Shown: positions 1-11,879, numbered from the stretch's first letter. The stretch is DNA of 64,000 bases from Allodiplogaster sudhausi (GCA_945643635.1 CALZFC010000043.1:947501-1011500), one strand, 5' to 3'. Program-made: numbers and translations. The notes: generated by a model not told the origin, from the sequence alone.

Positions 1-102
1 GGACGCAACCCTTACTGCATTGACAAGGCTACTTTTTGAATACCTATACATATACCCTACATATATTTGCTTCTAACATTTGTATAGTTTTTCTCTATAC
101 AG

Positions 103-499
103 TACACAGTGATGTCCCTCCAAAATGGCCTATATGTTCCAATTAGCGCGCATTAAATATCTCAATGCAGACACTTTGAAACATATTGAGAATATTTTTA
201 TTGAAAATTAAATCAAATTCCACATACAGCACAACTATTAATTTGTTCCAAATATGAGTTTTAAAGAAATAACATGATTGTGAAGTTTTTGTATGGTCTA
301 ATCTTTGAGCCTCATTTTAACCCTCAAAACAAGGTCACCTTACCCTCAATTGTAGTGTAAGGATCTTTTATAAGGATCTTTTTTTTTATAAGGATCTTTT
401 CATATGTGTTTTCTTGCTAACGAGCTACGACTTGCGTGCTGATTGGAACATTGCGCGCGCTGCGTTCCAAATCGGCCATTTTGGCGGTATATCACTGTA
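103..499. mobile_element. MITE-like element with terminal inverted repeats
   Basis: The left end (from about 107) reads CAGTGATGTCCCTCCAAAAT and the right end, near 448-497, is its near-complement (CAGTGATATACCGCCAAAAT when reversed). A TA dinucleotide lies directly outside each end (103-104 and 498-499), as expected for a Tc1/mariner-type insertion. The interior has no coding capacity. Three copies of an AAGGATCTTTT-type motif lie near 357-400. The superfamily assignment rests only on the TA flanks. Confidence 0.5.
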
Positions 500-1479
500 T
501 GCATGTATGTATGTACATACATAGATATAAGTGCATTATTTCAAATCAGGGAGTGACGAAACACAAAGTATAATTTATGTTAATTTGAATTTCTCAATTT
601 CTTCACTGGTGGAAAGACAAGAAAAATAATGAAGAATTTTAGAATTTCGGAGGAGTCTTTATTATCTGGGACCGCATGTTCAATACGTTCGAAGCTGAGA
701 GAAAGGAAGATCCGCCAGTATACGGGTTAATCCAGAATGAAGAGACTTTCAATCAGCTCTGGCTACAGGTCAACCCCCATCTGCATTATTACATAGAAGA
801 TAAGACATTCAGCGAGAATGCTTTCAGTTCCACACTCTCATTTATCTGCTATTCGTAAAGGCATTCGAGAAGAATGACAAGGGAGTTCCAGTATTTCCCC
901 GTTTAATCGATAAGGTTATCAATCAAATACTTGTTCTATTTGTCATTTATTAGAAAACGTTAGATGTGTGTAAAAAATGAAATGAAATCAGTTGAAAGCG
1001 CCGTTCTTCCCTCCGGGATGGCAGCCGGCATTCCCTACCACATACTTCTTTCACTGGCGAACACTCACTGACTCTTCACTTAATGTCCCCCAGGTCAACA
1101 CCGATTTATGCCGCGAATTCCCTCTACTTCTTTTCTTCAGGTCTTACTACCAGTGAAAAGGTATAACCCTTCTACCGATTTGTGGCTGAAGCTTTACGTC
1201 TTGGGTCACTTTACATTGCATATAAAATAACGGAAATAAATGCAATGGTATGAGGGTAACTGCCAGAAACTCGTGGTGCATCGCTAAATATTCACTGGTG
1301 TAAACTTTAGTTTGATAGTGTGCAAACGATCAGGACGAGACTGTGTAAAACAGTAATAGAACAGCAGACTGTCATATCCTTTCTGCCCTTCCATTCTTCA
1401 TTTATCTTTTTATCATTTTCATGAAGTATTCTCGATATGCCATTTACGGAAGCCAATGTTAGCCCTTCGCTTTCCCCGA

Positions 1480-1900
1480 TGCTTTTCTGAATTCGATAGT
1501 GTTGCTTTAGTAATCATGGCGGAGGCAGACGATGAGTCACCGGTTTAAGGCATCACCGCTTTGTTTGCTTCTCAATTTTTTTATGTAGCGTTTTTTGCGC
1601 TCTCCTAGTTGGGGAGCCAGCATTTTTTATATATTTTTTTGCCAGTCGAACCATTCGAACCCAAATCTCCCATGGCCTGAACCCATCCCATGTGCACGAT
1701 TTGGGTTCGAATGGTAAAAAAAAGTTTGTCCCCCTCCCCCAACAAGGAAGGATAGCGCAGCGTTTCTGAGCAATTCATTAAGTGCGTCCTTGCTTTCTTG
1801 CTCAGGCTCTTCCACGGTTAACGAGTGCCATCACGCCCCTTAGGTAGCATTGTCCCCCCTCCAATCGATTGCTTCGGTTCACTGTCTTTCTATACACATT
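1480..1900 (+). repeat. Diverged copy of the myosin light chain 5' flank
   Basis: This stretch matches 3510-3770, the sequence just upstream of the myosin regulatory light chain start. Shared blocks include GAATTCGATA, TGATGGCGGA or its variant, GCAGACGAT and AGTCACCGGT, and later a matching block around the CCCCCCAATCGAT motif. The upstream copy carries extra sequence at about 1585-1740, within which 1651-1666 and 1699-1714 form a perfect hairpin built on CCATTCGAACCCAAAT. No coding part of the gene follows this copy. It is probably a partial duplication of the promoter or 5' UTR region. Confidence 0.55.
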
Positions 1901-2120
1901 ATCAAGATTTTCTTAACGTTCTCATTTTTCTCCAAGTTGTTAAACTGCTAGTATCTTACAATTAGTACAATGTTTAAACAATCCGAATAAGAGAATGTTG
2001 AACGTAAGCTATTATTAGATTACTAGTTGAGCAGCGAGAGAGAGAGAGAGAATTCTAGTTTTATAACAAAAACCTTAACCTTTTAATTTGCCTTCTGTCA
2101 CTTTTTCTCTATTCCCCGCA

Positions 2121-2306
2121 CTCTTTTTCTCTCCTTCCCAATGTCACTCTCTCTCTCTCTCTCCATCACTCTCTCCTTCCCAATCTCTCCCCTGCTCTCT
2201 CTATCTCTCCCTCTCTATCTCTCCCTCTCTCTCTCTCTCTCTCTCTCCCTCGCTCTCCCTCTCTCTCTCCCTCTCTCTCTTCCTCTCTCTCTCCCTCTCT
2301 CTCTTC

Positions 2307-2337
<31 letters not shown>

Positions 2338-3013
2338 CCAGAGTATGATGCATGCTGGTGCATCCCAAATGTTGATTCCATCTCGGAATAGGAATGTGAT
2401 TATGAGTGGTGTCTCTGAAGAGGCCCCTTGCTGGCCAGTCGCAGTTTGTCCCGGCTGCCCCCTTTTGCACTCCCTGAATCGATGCACAGTGTCCACTTCT
2501 ACTTCTTCTCTCTTTCTCTGTCTCTCTTCTCATTCTCCTTATCCTCTTTCTATCTCTCACAGTCTCTCATTTGAGCCTAAAGTCTTCCCTCGTTTCATTG
2601 GTGGTTGAATAAGGGAACTACTGTTTCAGTAGTTGTCTTTTGATGGAAGGAGTGATAACCGGCTGTTCTCAGCTGAACCATCTTACGCGGCAATGCATTC
2701 CAAATGTTGAGGCATCCATTCTCTTCTCTCTTTCTCAATCTCCCCCTCAGTCTCTCTTTTCTCTCATCTGTTTTCGACTTGCCCTGTCTGCCTCTCATTC
2801 TTCTCTCTAATCCATCGTCAATCATTTCTCTCTCTCTCTCTCTTGATTTCTCCCTCAGGCGCATTCCGTTTTCGCTCTCTTTCCAATTGTCAGAAGTCTC
2901 CGCTTGTTCTCAGAAGAGAAGCGGCTACAATTCCTTGCTCTCATCTTCGTCCGTCTCATCTCTCTCTTTTCTCATTAGCACAATTAACGACATCGTCTGT
3001 TTTCTTTGCAATG

Positions 3014-3072
<59 letters not shown>

Positions 3073-3150
3073 TCTCTCGTTCTCTTTCTCTCGCTCTTTC
3101 TCATTCTCTTTCTCTCGCCTTTCTGTTTTCACCTCTCTTTCCCTCTCCCA
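2121..3150. repeat. CT-rich microsatellite tracts upstream of MRLC
   Basis: Long (CT)n and CCTCT-type tracts lie at about 2141-2340 and 3017-3110, with looser pyrimidine-rich sequence between. A short phrase around TCCAAATGTTGA occurs at about 2367 and again at 2700, suggesting local duplication. The apparent Ser/Leu-rich reading frames here come from the repeat and are not genes. I see no supported gene between 1 and 3816. Confidence 0.75.
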
Positions 3151-3816
3151 CTCTCCATCTCTTTGCAACTAGAATGACTTCTGCTACATGATTTCAGTGG
3201 AACTTCTCGATATTTATGCTCATTGCTAGTTATGCGTGACTGACATTTTAAAAAATAAATGTACCTTTCGCGTGGTCTTTTTCAAGTTCGATGAGTTTAT
3301 TTTCCCCGGAAGGAATTGAATTGACCGAGTTGTTGATCAGAAGACTGTGAGAGAAGATTCTCATGGCGAGTTGTCTTCCTCCGATCTGGCTTCCCTCCTC
3401 AATCTACCTCAATGATTGCGTGCGATATGAGTGCGAGATTTCCGATACAAAAGAAGCTCGCTCTCTACCATTCCCACCAAATCCCCGTGCCCGTTCGCTG
3501 CCTTCTCTCCATGCTTTTTCGAATTCGATAATGTTGCCTTAGTCATGATGGCGGAAGCAGACGATTAGTCACCGGTAGAGGGGAGACGGGCTTTGCTTGC
3601 TTCGCTCTTTTCTCATGGAACATTTCCGAGCATTTCATTCTGTGCGCCCTTGCTTTCACTCCTTTCTAGGATTAACAACTGTCCCCGCACTTCGACTCGA
3701 TCGTTCCCATAGAATTGCCCCCCCCCAATCGATATCTTGGGTTCCCTGTCTTTCCATAAGACTCGCGTCCTTCTTTTATTCTTTCTTCGCAGTTCTCTAA
3801 AGGAATTTAGACTGAG

Positions 3817-5821
3817 ATGGCTTCCCGCAAGACTGTGAACCGGCGAACTCGGCCTCAGCGAGCCACGAGCAATGTCTTCGCGATGTTCGACCAGGCGCAG
3901 ATTCAGGTTCAGTTCAATCTCTTCCCTCTTCTCTCCTCTGCTTCAGAGTCAGGAGCAAACGGGAAAAAGATGTTCCAGTTAGATTACTAAAAGTTTATGG
4001 GGATACATCTGGGCAGATGAATTTGTTGAAAAATTTAGTTTTCGACCATTTTTGTGTATTATACTTCTTCAATTTCTAACTCATTTTCTGGTAATTTTGT
4101 TTCCTGTGATTAAAGAGGTTAAAATTTTACCTAGGATATGTTTATACCAAAGAATCGAAGGATATATTTGTTTCGAAATGTTTACTTGAAAGGCGCATAA
4201 TCACAATATCGCCGATATCGATAATCTTCCGATTATAAAAATCTTCCGATTAATAAAATTCCGACCGAGATATGTGGGTCCTTCCAAATAGTTAAACTGC
4301 AGATCCTTTAGAACTTTTTATATTTGCACTAATGTCAGTGATCCTCTAAGGATCTGAACATCGAAACAGTGTGGCTTTTTTTTTTAGCAGCAATTGAATG
4401 GAACGAAGTGCTATGTTACATACCATAAATGAGTTTTTATGGTATGTAATTCTTATTTATTAAGTATTCATTTTATAAGGCGCTGACACGAAATTTTTTG
4501 CACTTTTTTTAGCAGTCCAATTTGAGCATCTTTTCCTGGGCAAGCCTCCATCAGGGAAGAAAAGGGTTGATGTAGTGCAGCACCCCACTTTGGTTTTTGA
4601 CCGGTCAGATTTACCCCAGTTTCATTTTTGAGGACAATGAAAGGGGAATGAATGAAAAAAGTATATTGAAACTGGAAATGTGAATGTACATACATACAGT
4701 CATATCGAAGAAGACCGTGAGAAGATAGTGAGGAGATTGTTTCTAACTTACCTTACCTCACTTTTGAGAAGAAAAAAAAATTGGTTTTAAGCATTTTAAA
4801 GCCCCTTTTTACACTTTACATTGGTAGCTCGAATGACCTATCGCCGGTGCAAGACCATGCGATCAGCTACGTTATTCAGAGTCACCAATGACGGGTCGCC
4901 CCGATTGGTCGCCCATTTTAAAGCCCCTTTTTACACTTTACATTGGTAGTTTTAAAGTACCCCACCCTGATTTTCGAGCCCATTTTAGGTTTACCCCACC
5001 CTACTATTCGGAGGCATGCATCAACCCTTTTCTTCCATGGCCTCCATCGAGTCCTTGAATATATCAGATTGCAGTAATTTTTCTGATTTTGGAAACTAGA
5101 CCATTGTCTGAAGCCATTTCTGTCACTCCGAATTTTCCTTCCTTGAGGAATAGAAACCCTTATTGTTCAGGAGTTCAAAGAGGCCTTCAACATGATCGAT
5201 CAAAACAGAGATGGCTTCATCGATGTTGACGATCTCCGCGAAATGTTCGGTTCTCTCGGTAAGATATTTTTATTTGATAAATCAAAGTTACTTGGTTGCC
5301 GTAACCTGAACATTAGCATGTACGGTTTGAAAAAGTATTCGAATAGTTTGGAAGAGGATGTTTGTAGGAAAGGAAGTGAAGGATGAATTCCTGGAGGAGA
5401 TGATCAGCCAGGCCCCCGGCTCTATCAACTTCACGATGTTCCTCACTCTCTTTGGAGAGAAGTTGACGGGTTATTTCTTTGATCTTTCAATTACGAATTC
5501 ATTGTAAGTGTGATTGCAGGCACGGATCCCGAGGAGGTGATTCGGAACGCGTTCCAGTGCTTTGACGAGGACAACTCGGGGGCGATCAGTGAAGACCGTC
5601 TACGCGAGTTGCTCACTACCATGGGAGATCGCTATTCTCATGAGCAGGTCAGCTCTTCTCTCTCTTTCACTTTTGTCTTCTTTCTTTTTTCTCATTTCAT
5701 TCTGACATGATTTGAGGTGGATGACTTGTTCCGCGATGCTCCAATCAGAAAGGGCATGTTCGACTACATCGAATTCACTCGAATGCTGAAACACGGAACA
5801 AAGGACAAGGACGAGGCTTAA
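3817..5821 (+). CDS. Myosin regulatory light chain (non-muscle/smooth type)
   Basis: Five exons: 3817-3906, 5171-5258, 5368-5469, 5520-5647, 5717-5821, all phase-consistent, giving about 170 residues, the usual family length. The N-terminus has the basic stretch and phosphorylation site [14 protein letters not shown], equivalent to the Thr18/Ser19 region phosphorylated by MLCK/ROCK in vertebrate and insect orthologues. Exon 2 encodes EF-hand 1 ([13 protein letters not shown]), the only one likely to bind a divalent cation. Exons 3-5 encode the degenerate later EF-hands, with GEKLTGTDPEEV and [11 protein letters not shown]. The protein binds the myosin II heavy-chain neck and controls its assembly and motor activity. 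The first intron (1.26 kb) holds a MITE. Three of four donors have a pyrimidine at +3, and the last intron ends in TTTGAG. The start is the first ATG and is followed at once by the conserved N-terminus. Confidence 0.96.
4553..5039. mobile_element. MULE-like MITE in MRLC intron 1
   Basis: The ends are inverted: AGGGAAGAAAAGGGTTGATG on the left and the complement (CATCAACCCTTTTCTTCC) on the right. The 9-bp sequence GCCTCCATC occurs immediately outside both ends (4544-4552 and 5040-5048), a target-site duplication of the length made by Mutator-like elements. A 34-bp direct repeat starting ATTTTAAAGCCCC occurs at about 4792 and 4914, and the right half has TTACCCCACCC motifs. No ORF of note. It resembles the 190-bp element at 48253. 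Confidence 0.65.
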
Positions 5822-6109
5822 GACTCCTTTCCTTCCCCACCCATTTCCTTTCTTCGAAGCAGTGTTTAAATACCATCTAGATTTTCGGAAGGGTCCACTA
5901 GCAAAAATTGGTAGGGACCAACAGCCTATTTCGCATTAAATTATGCCGAAAGTCGGGTAGTTTTGTATGTTTTATATATCTGTCGGAAAGGTCGTCAATT
6001 TACCATGCCTATTTTTCGGGAGGTTCCCTTGCAAAATTGAGGCGTACTTTAAACACTGCTTCGTAAGGTCACTTTCTTCTCGCCACCCTTGCTCTTGCTT
6101 TCAACACTT

Positions 6110-6116
6110 TCTCTCG

Positions 6117-6161
<45 letters not shown>

Positions 6162-6472
6162 CCCTCTACTGTGCCTTCTCGTAATGTCACTTCAACTTCT
6201 TTCCACACTTGCTTTCAATCTGTTCAATCGATTCCTTATGCTCCACTCATTCGAACTTTGATTATTCGTCATGTAACCTCCTTGGAAGTACTCGGAGTAT
6301 TGCTATTTATCGTGGTTGGATGAATTCAGACTGCAGTGTTGGTGGAAGTGGTTGGAGTGAGGGAGGCGGGGCTGGTCGAGGGAAGCGGAAGGGCGATCTC
6401 TTTCTTCTTGGATGAGCGACGGAGATCGAGGAAGTCAGCGGCGAGCACTCCATCGGATGGGTCATCTCAATT
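6110..6472. other. Intergenic sequence between converging MRLC and PP1-like genes
   Basis: A (CT)n tract lies at about 6113-6160. The remainder is unique sequence without a supported gene. Genes on either side converge here. Confidence 0.5.
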
Positions 6473-8160
6473 TCAATCTCTTCTTTCGTTCAATTGGAAA
6501 TTATTGTGATTGAAGAAACCTCCTGGGCATGGACTTGGCGGCTCAGCTGGGAAAGTGTGGACGGTGTGCCCCTCAGTCTTCTTTTGCCCCCGAGGATTCA
6601 GAGTCACGAACGAGCCAGAGAGTGTGCCAGACAACTTCAGAACCTGGAAGAAAAGAAAGAGGGAAAGAGATGGGAGGAGCGGAGGACGTACTGCGCCGGC
6701 GTTGCATTCGGTGCCACAGTAGTTGGGAGCGGAGAAGAGAGTGAGGACGCGGCCGTTGGAGCTGTAGCGGAAGCCTTCCTTGAAAGGAGAAGATCAGGGA
6801 GGAGTTCTGGCTGGCACTGACAGTCACTGCTTCGTGAGCCCGGATGATCAGGGCGATTCCGAGTGCGCGGCACGTTTCTTCCACTGCCAGGTGGCCGAAG
6901 ATGTGAGAGATGCTCCTGGTCTGCAATTCCTTACTTACCACTCAAACGTTTGCAATATTCATTTCAAGAGCCACAGAAACAACGGGCACCATACAGCATT
7001 CTTGCTGTAATAGCAGTTCTCATTCGCGGGATCGGCCCAGAGGAGGTCCACCGCCACACCCGATTCTGTCTCCCGAATTGTCTTCGGCTTCTTCAATATG
7101 GTGTATATTTCGTTTAATCTTTCTCTTCGCTCTCTTCTCTCCTCTCTTCCCTTCCCTCCTCCTCTCTCTCCCTCTTCACTCCTCTTCTCTCTAGCCTTCA
7201 TGGCACGAAGTGCTTCCCAGCTGCTGAGGTTGGGAGACAGGCCGCCATGCATGCAGAGAATGCTGCCGCTAACTCGCGCGCAGAGCGGAAGCTCGTCGAA
7301 GAGCTGAGAATCAAGAGAAATAGAGCGAGAGAGAGAGAGAGACAGAGTGAAATAGAGAGAGAGAGAGAGAGAGAGAGAGGCAACTGACCCTGCAGATGCT
7401 TCTCCACATCGATGTGTTGCGTTTGCGCTTCATCTCCGTATAGAAGCCGTAACGACGATTGATCTGTAAGAAAAGGGATTATAAAGGACGATGAGAGGAA
7501 ACCACGCAGAAGGTGGACACGGGAAGGGAACTTGAGCTTGTAGCAAAGGAGGAGAAGGAGCACCTGAAGAGGAGCTTAGGAGAGAACGGAGAGGGAAGCA
7601 GACAGAGAGAAAAAGGGAGGGAGAGAAAAAGAGAGAAGAAAGAAACGAGGAGAGCGGGAGAGAAAATGAGAGAAGAACCTCAAGTCACTTCTTGCAACGG
7701 TCGACGTAGTCACCAAGGAAGAGCCACTGCGCTTCCGGAGGATGATCAACCAAGCTTCAGAAACTGAGAGAATTAGAGATGTTAGGAGTGAGAGAGAAGA
7801 GGTAGATTAAAGGGCGAGAAGAGGGAGTGACCGAGAAGAGAACGAGAGAGAGGGGGGAGGGAGAGGAGCGAGAGAAAGAGAGAGAGAGAGAGGAACCTGA
7901 GCAGATCGCTGAATTGTCCGTGGATGTCTCCGAAGAGTATGATGGGTGCATTCAGCTCGAGCAGAAAGGGAAGAGGACGAATCACTGCAGTGGCCTACAA
8001 AAATCTTATCTGTTTATTCCGCTCCTTTCTTTTTTTTTATTTTCATGACACAAACCCGCTATTTGACATAACATTCTTACTTGATAAAAGGCATGCATCA
8101 TTATTAAAAAAAAAAAAGGAAAAGGACCTCGCTGATGATTCGTGAGATTTCTTGGTCGGA
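6473..8160 (-). pseudogene. PP1-like Ser/Thr phosphatase, apparently inactive or broken
   Basis: On the minus strand, exons encode the order of PPP-family motifs: FGDIHGQFSDLLR (about 7897-7994), LFLGDYVDR (about 7690-7730), INRRYGFYTEM (about 7400-7455), CMHGGLSPNLSSWEALR (about 7204-7310), GVAVDLLWADP (about 7030-7085), IIRAHEA (about 6810-6900), FSAPNYCG...NAGA (about 6680-6775), and a tail ending at TGA 6473. The paralogue style resembles the expanded nematode PP1-like family. Two defects stand out. After GDYVDRCKK there is an in-frame TGA where PP1 has Ser. The invariant GNHE box, with a metal ligand and the catalytic His, is missing: the exon ending VHLLRG joins directly to INRRYGF. I found no splice choice that restores either. 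The N-terminal helices upstream of about 8160 were not identified. It may be a pseudogene or a pseudophosphatase; assembly error is also possible. Confidence 0.7.
7314..7380. repeat. GA tract in a PP1-like intron
   Basis: An (AG)n tract on the plus strand, hence pyrimidine-rich in the sense of the minus-strand gene. Similar tracts occupy the introns near 7600-7670 and 7790-7890. Confidence 0.7.
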
Positions 8161-8760
8161 AAAACTGTCAACAGAACGAAAGACTCGAATTCGATAAATA
8201 ACAGAGTCTGCCAGAGACTCCAAGGATGTCTAAACTATTCTTGATCATTACAATAATAGTCAGGAGAATATAGGAAGCGAACCGACTAACCATCTTGATG
8301 CAATAAGAAATGACAGGCCTCCTGGCCATCATTCAACCACTCTTTTCTTGCATTCGAGGCATTCAAAGATAAGAGTAATCGATTTTCATTCTTTACAATT
8401 TCCTTCAAGGAAATGCTTTCGATTTGAAATCCTCTCTTTCAGGAAATATGTAAATTCTAGTTGAATAATTACTTTACTCCATACCAGAGTATCATTTTAC
8501 CAATGAAAAACAAATGGTGCATAGAAGAAAAAAAAACAGAGATACAAACTGACAAATGGTTGAATGGCAAGGAATATGTAGTGGAATAAAATTTTAGGAA
8601 TAGTTCTCAAACGTTTTGGTGAGTCCTAATTTATGTAATAATACCGGCATGGTCATATGGATATCACAGAGGAGATGAGCTACATTTATTAAACAACGAT
8701 GTCAAGTATTGCACGTTGAAGGTGGTTAACGGGGGCAGCAACCCTTGTCAGAAGACATCC

Positions 8761-11700
8761 TCAGTCGGACCAGTCGGACTCACCAGAAGAGCTTTCTGAA
8801 GAGAAGATCAATGAGTTCAGACGGAGTGAGGGAAATGAGACAATGCACGTGAGAGAAAGATAGAGTGAAGAAGTAGAGATGGAAAGAGCGGGAGATGAGA
8901 GAGATAAACAGAGATGGAGATAGAGAGAGAGAGAGAGAGAGAGGGCGAGAGAGAGAAAGAGATAGAGATAGAGAGGAAGAGAGTAAACCGTCGTCTTCGC
9001 TAGAGGACTCAGCGAGAGCAGTTCGTATCTTGTCGATGGCCTTCTGAATGGAGTCGGTGATGCCGGATCCTCTGGCAGCCTCGAATTGGCTCGTTTCTCT
9101 GTCCGAGACCGAAGAGCGAAGCAACGAATGGCGGTCCACCGAACGGATTTGCTGGAAAGGAAGCGAGTCAAGGTTTGATTTGCTGGAAGGGAATACATAT
9201 ATTATATATTAAAGTAACAATTAAGTTATTGACAATTACCGAGAGAAGATCAAGGGGAAGCGAGTCCGGTTCAGACGATGTGGAGGAACCCTTCGATGTG
9301 TCCTTGATGGGAGGGACAGATTGTAGAGCTGAGGGGGGAGGAGGGGGAGGGGGAGATGAGGGCGAGATGAGGACAGCAGGTGATAGAGACGGAGAGGAGA
9401 CAGCGGATGGAAGAGGGGGAGGGGAAGAAGCAACTGCAGGGGAAATCGGGTCACTCACGACATGAGGGGACTCCGGCGGCAAGGAGGGAAGATAACGTGG
9501 TTCAGGGGGAGCAGGAGAGAGAGGGGGAGGGAGAGAAGAAGGGAGGGGAGGAGGGGGGTAGTCAGGGGGAGAAGAGGGAGGAGGGGAGGCATGGGCAGAT
9601 CGTGAGGGAGGCAGAGGGGTAGGAGAGTCGTCCCGAGGCAACGGGGGGAGAGGCCCTCGCTGAGTCGGCGCAGCTGCATAGGCAATGACCGGAGGAGGCT
9701 GAAGAGACGGAGGTTGGAAAGGGAAGGAGAGAATGGGAATGTACAGTGTGAAATGCGTGGTGCGGAGCAATCGGAGGAGAGAGAAGGGCACTCTGAGAGT
9801 GGAGACGGCGCTGCTCCGACTGTGTCTTGATCTCCTTCGGCGTCGCTCGCCTCGACTGGGAAGACGTCTTCGTCACTCGGCTCAAAGGGAAACAAATACA
9901 AACTCGTATTCAAATAAACCATCACAGAACAGAAAGAGTGCATCGAAAGTGCAGACATGCTGTTTCGGCAGGCGGCGTTGTTAAGAGAAGGAACGGATTG
10001 TCGATTGAGAGGAGAAGAGGGCTCAACTCCGTCCAGAAGAGAAGAAGAAGGAAGCAGAGACGGAGAGGGAGAGAGAGCAGAGGGGAGCGAGAGAAGCGGA
10101 GGGGGCAGAGGAGCAGTGGACGGTGAATCCTTCCATACATCCTGCACAGAACATTCCTTCGTGATACTAAGAAAGCAACAGACCTCAAGGCGAAGCGGAG
10201 GAGTGTAGAACTGCTTGAACTGCTTGTATTCGTGGCCTGCGGAATCCGCTGCACTCACTGCTCGAGAAGCTTCTCTGAATGAATAGAACAATGAACTTGC
10301 TCGCTTTCTTTTGTTCAAAAACAAATTAACAAACCTGCTGAGATTGTTCTCTTGGTTCGTCCGTTCTTGTATCAGAAATTCATCATTCTTCTTCTTCCTT
10401 TTCTTTTCTTTCTTCTCTTTTCTTTCCTTTCCACCATCAAATAAGCTGCTGAAGAAGCCTGAATATCAGTTAAACATTTCCTTGAATATAAACATGGGAG
10501 AATTTGAGAAAGAAAATTAAAATTACTAACTTTTCGATGACTTCTTCTTGGTCAAAGGTGCGGAGACATCAATTCCAGAGTCAGCAGACGAATTAGATTG
10601 TTGAGAAACGGGTGACACCTAAATAGTAGGGATTATTTTGTGCAATTAAATAAATTAGCATTTTCAGAGAGGTAGAGCGAGAGAGAAGAGAGTCCGAGAG
10701 AGAAAGATGAATATAGACACACAGGGCGATACACACGTAGAAAGAGTGTTGGAGAGAGAGATATTAGATTCTAGAAATTCACGAAGAAGAGAGAAAATGA
10801 AATACCTTGGAAACTGCTGGAGGCGGTGGATGGGAAGCAGAAAGTCGTTTGCTGACTTCTGGAAAAATCGTTTGCTTCCTTGCAAAGAACAACTGGTAAT
10901 TCGAAGCTCCCGATCATATGAGAATGAGATCATGTATGAATGAACTGACTTTGAGAATTCTGGAGAACTTATTCTTTTTTGCTTATTCCTCTTCCCTCCT
11001 CTTCTCTCCCTCTCTCTCTTTCTCTTTCTCTCTCTCTTTCTCTCTTTCTCTGTTTCTCTTTCACTCTCCATCTCCCACCTCGTTTGAAAATGCGCATGAA
11101 GCTAGATGCATCTTGCGCGGAGAGGAAGTTGAATGCAGCATGCCTCAGGGTTGTTCCGGCGAAGGTCACGAGATTCGGATGGGGATGAGAAGCAGACTCC
11201 GCTACATTCTTCCTGAATACAGAAAGAATAACCAAGAGAAGATTGGAGGGGAAGATGTGAAAGAGAAACATTGAAGAAGTGAAGAGCAGAGTAGCCTCAG
11301 GCTGAGTGCATGGGTTCATCATAACAACCAACTTCTCCCGCGCTGCGTGATCCTTTCAATAGAACATTTATTTCTATGCACGTATGTACATATGTATGTG
11401 TTTTCAAGATGAAAGAGGCATAAAACATGACAGTCCAGAAACTATGTACATACATATGTATGTGAATGGGTTGGGAAAAGAGAGAGCAACACCTTGATGT
11501 AGCAGACAATTCCGACGTGTACCTTCTGCCACTCCGACCCTGTTGCTTCCAAGAACTCAGCCACTCCCGATGCAACTATCTGAAGACAACCAGTAGACTA
11601 AAAAAAGTCGTAGAGAGAGAGAGAGTGCAGACTAAGAGAGCCAACCTCGTCTTGGGGCACAAGCAGAGTGGCGACTGCCCGCTTCTCCTCGCTGCTCAGA

Positions 11701-11841
11701 TGGTCAGACAGTCTCTGCGGCCATCTAAACTGACATTATAAATGCTAGGATAGGAAAGAGAGAAGAGTTGGGTTACTTGTTCGGAGGGGATGCATTCAGC
11801 GGGGCGAGGAATGAGGCCTGAGGAGGCTGCTGGAAGATCAT
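8761..11841 (-). CDS. WASP-family actin nucleation-promoting factor
   Basis: The start ATG (11839-11841) opens MIFQQPPQASFLAPLN, followed by EVH1/WH1 exons: HLSSEEKRAVATLL (about 11650-11720), GVAEFLEATGSEWQKVHVGI (about 11485-11570), DHAAREKLVVMM (about 11300-11350) and VTFAGTTLRHAAFNFLS (about 11095-11200). The wording matches WASP/N-WASP (for example HTFAGDTCQVALNFA), not WAVE. Downstream come a Ser-rich exon, a strongly basic segment (KERKEKKEKKRKKK, about 10370-10450), a long Pro-rich region (about 9240-10150), then exon 8989-9151 with a weak WH2 (RHSLLRSSV) and the connector GITDSIQKAIDKIRTALA. The last exon (8761-8795) gives the acidic tail ending SDWSD, carrying the Arp2/3-binding Trp. 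The protein activates Arp2/3 at membranes. I cannot find a CRIB motif (ISxPxxFxHxxHVG). Introns are GA-rich on the plus strand. Confidence 0.88.
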
Positions 11842-11879
11842 TCCACTCCAATTCCGTCGCAGTGTTTCAGGAACAACTG

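Noticed and set aside
676..858. 60-codon ORF MFNTFEAERKEDPPVYGLIQ
   Set aside because: ATG start but no homology, no neighbouring exon and repeat-rich surroundings; too short to support.
2088..3191. Ser/Leu-rich ORFs on both strands
   Set aside because: They follow CT/GA dinucleotide repeats, which are open in several frames; no domain and no splice context.
8761..9151. WAVE/SCAR identity for the minus-strand gene
   Set aside because: The acidic tail fits WAVE too, but the upstream EVH1 exons (HTFAG-like VTFAGTTLRHAAFNF) and the GIxxSI connector match WASP.
9168..9791. Pro-rich protein as a separate gene
   Set aside because: It is the proline-rich region of the WASP gene; flanking exons join in phase.
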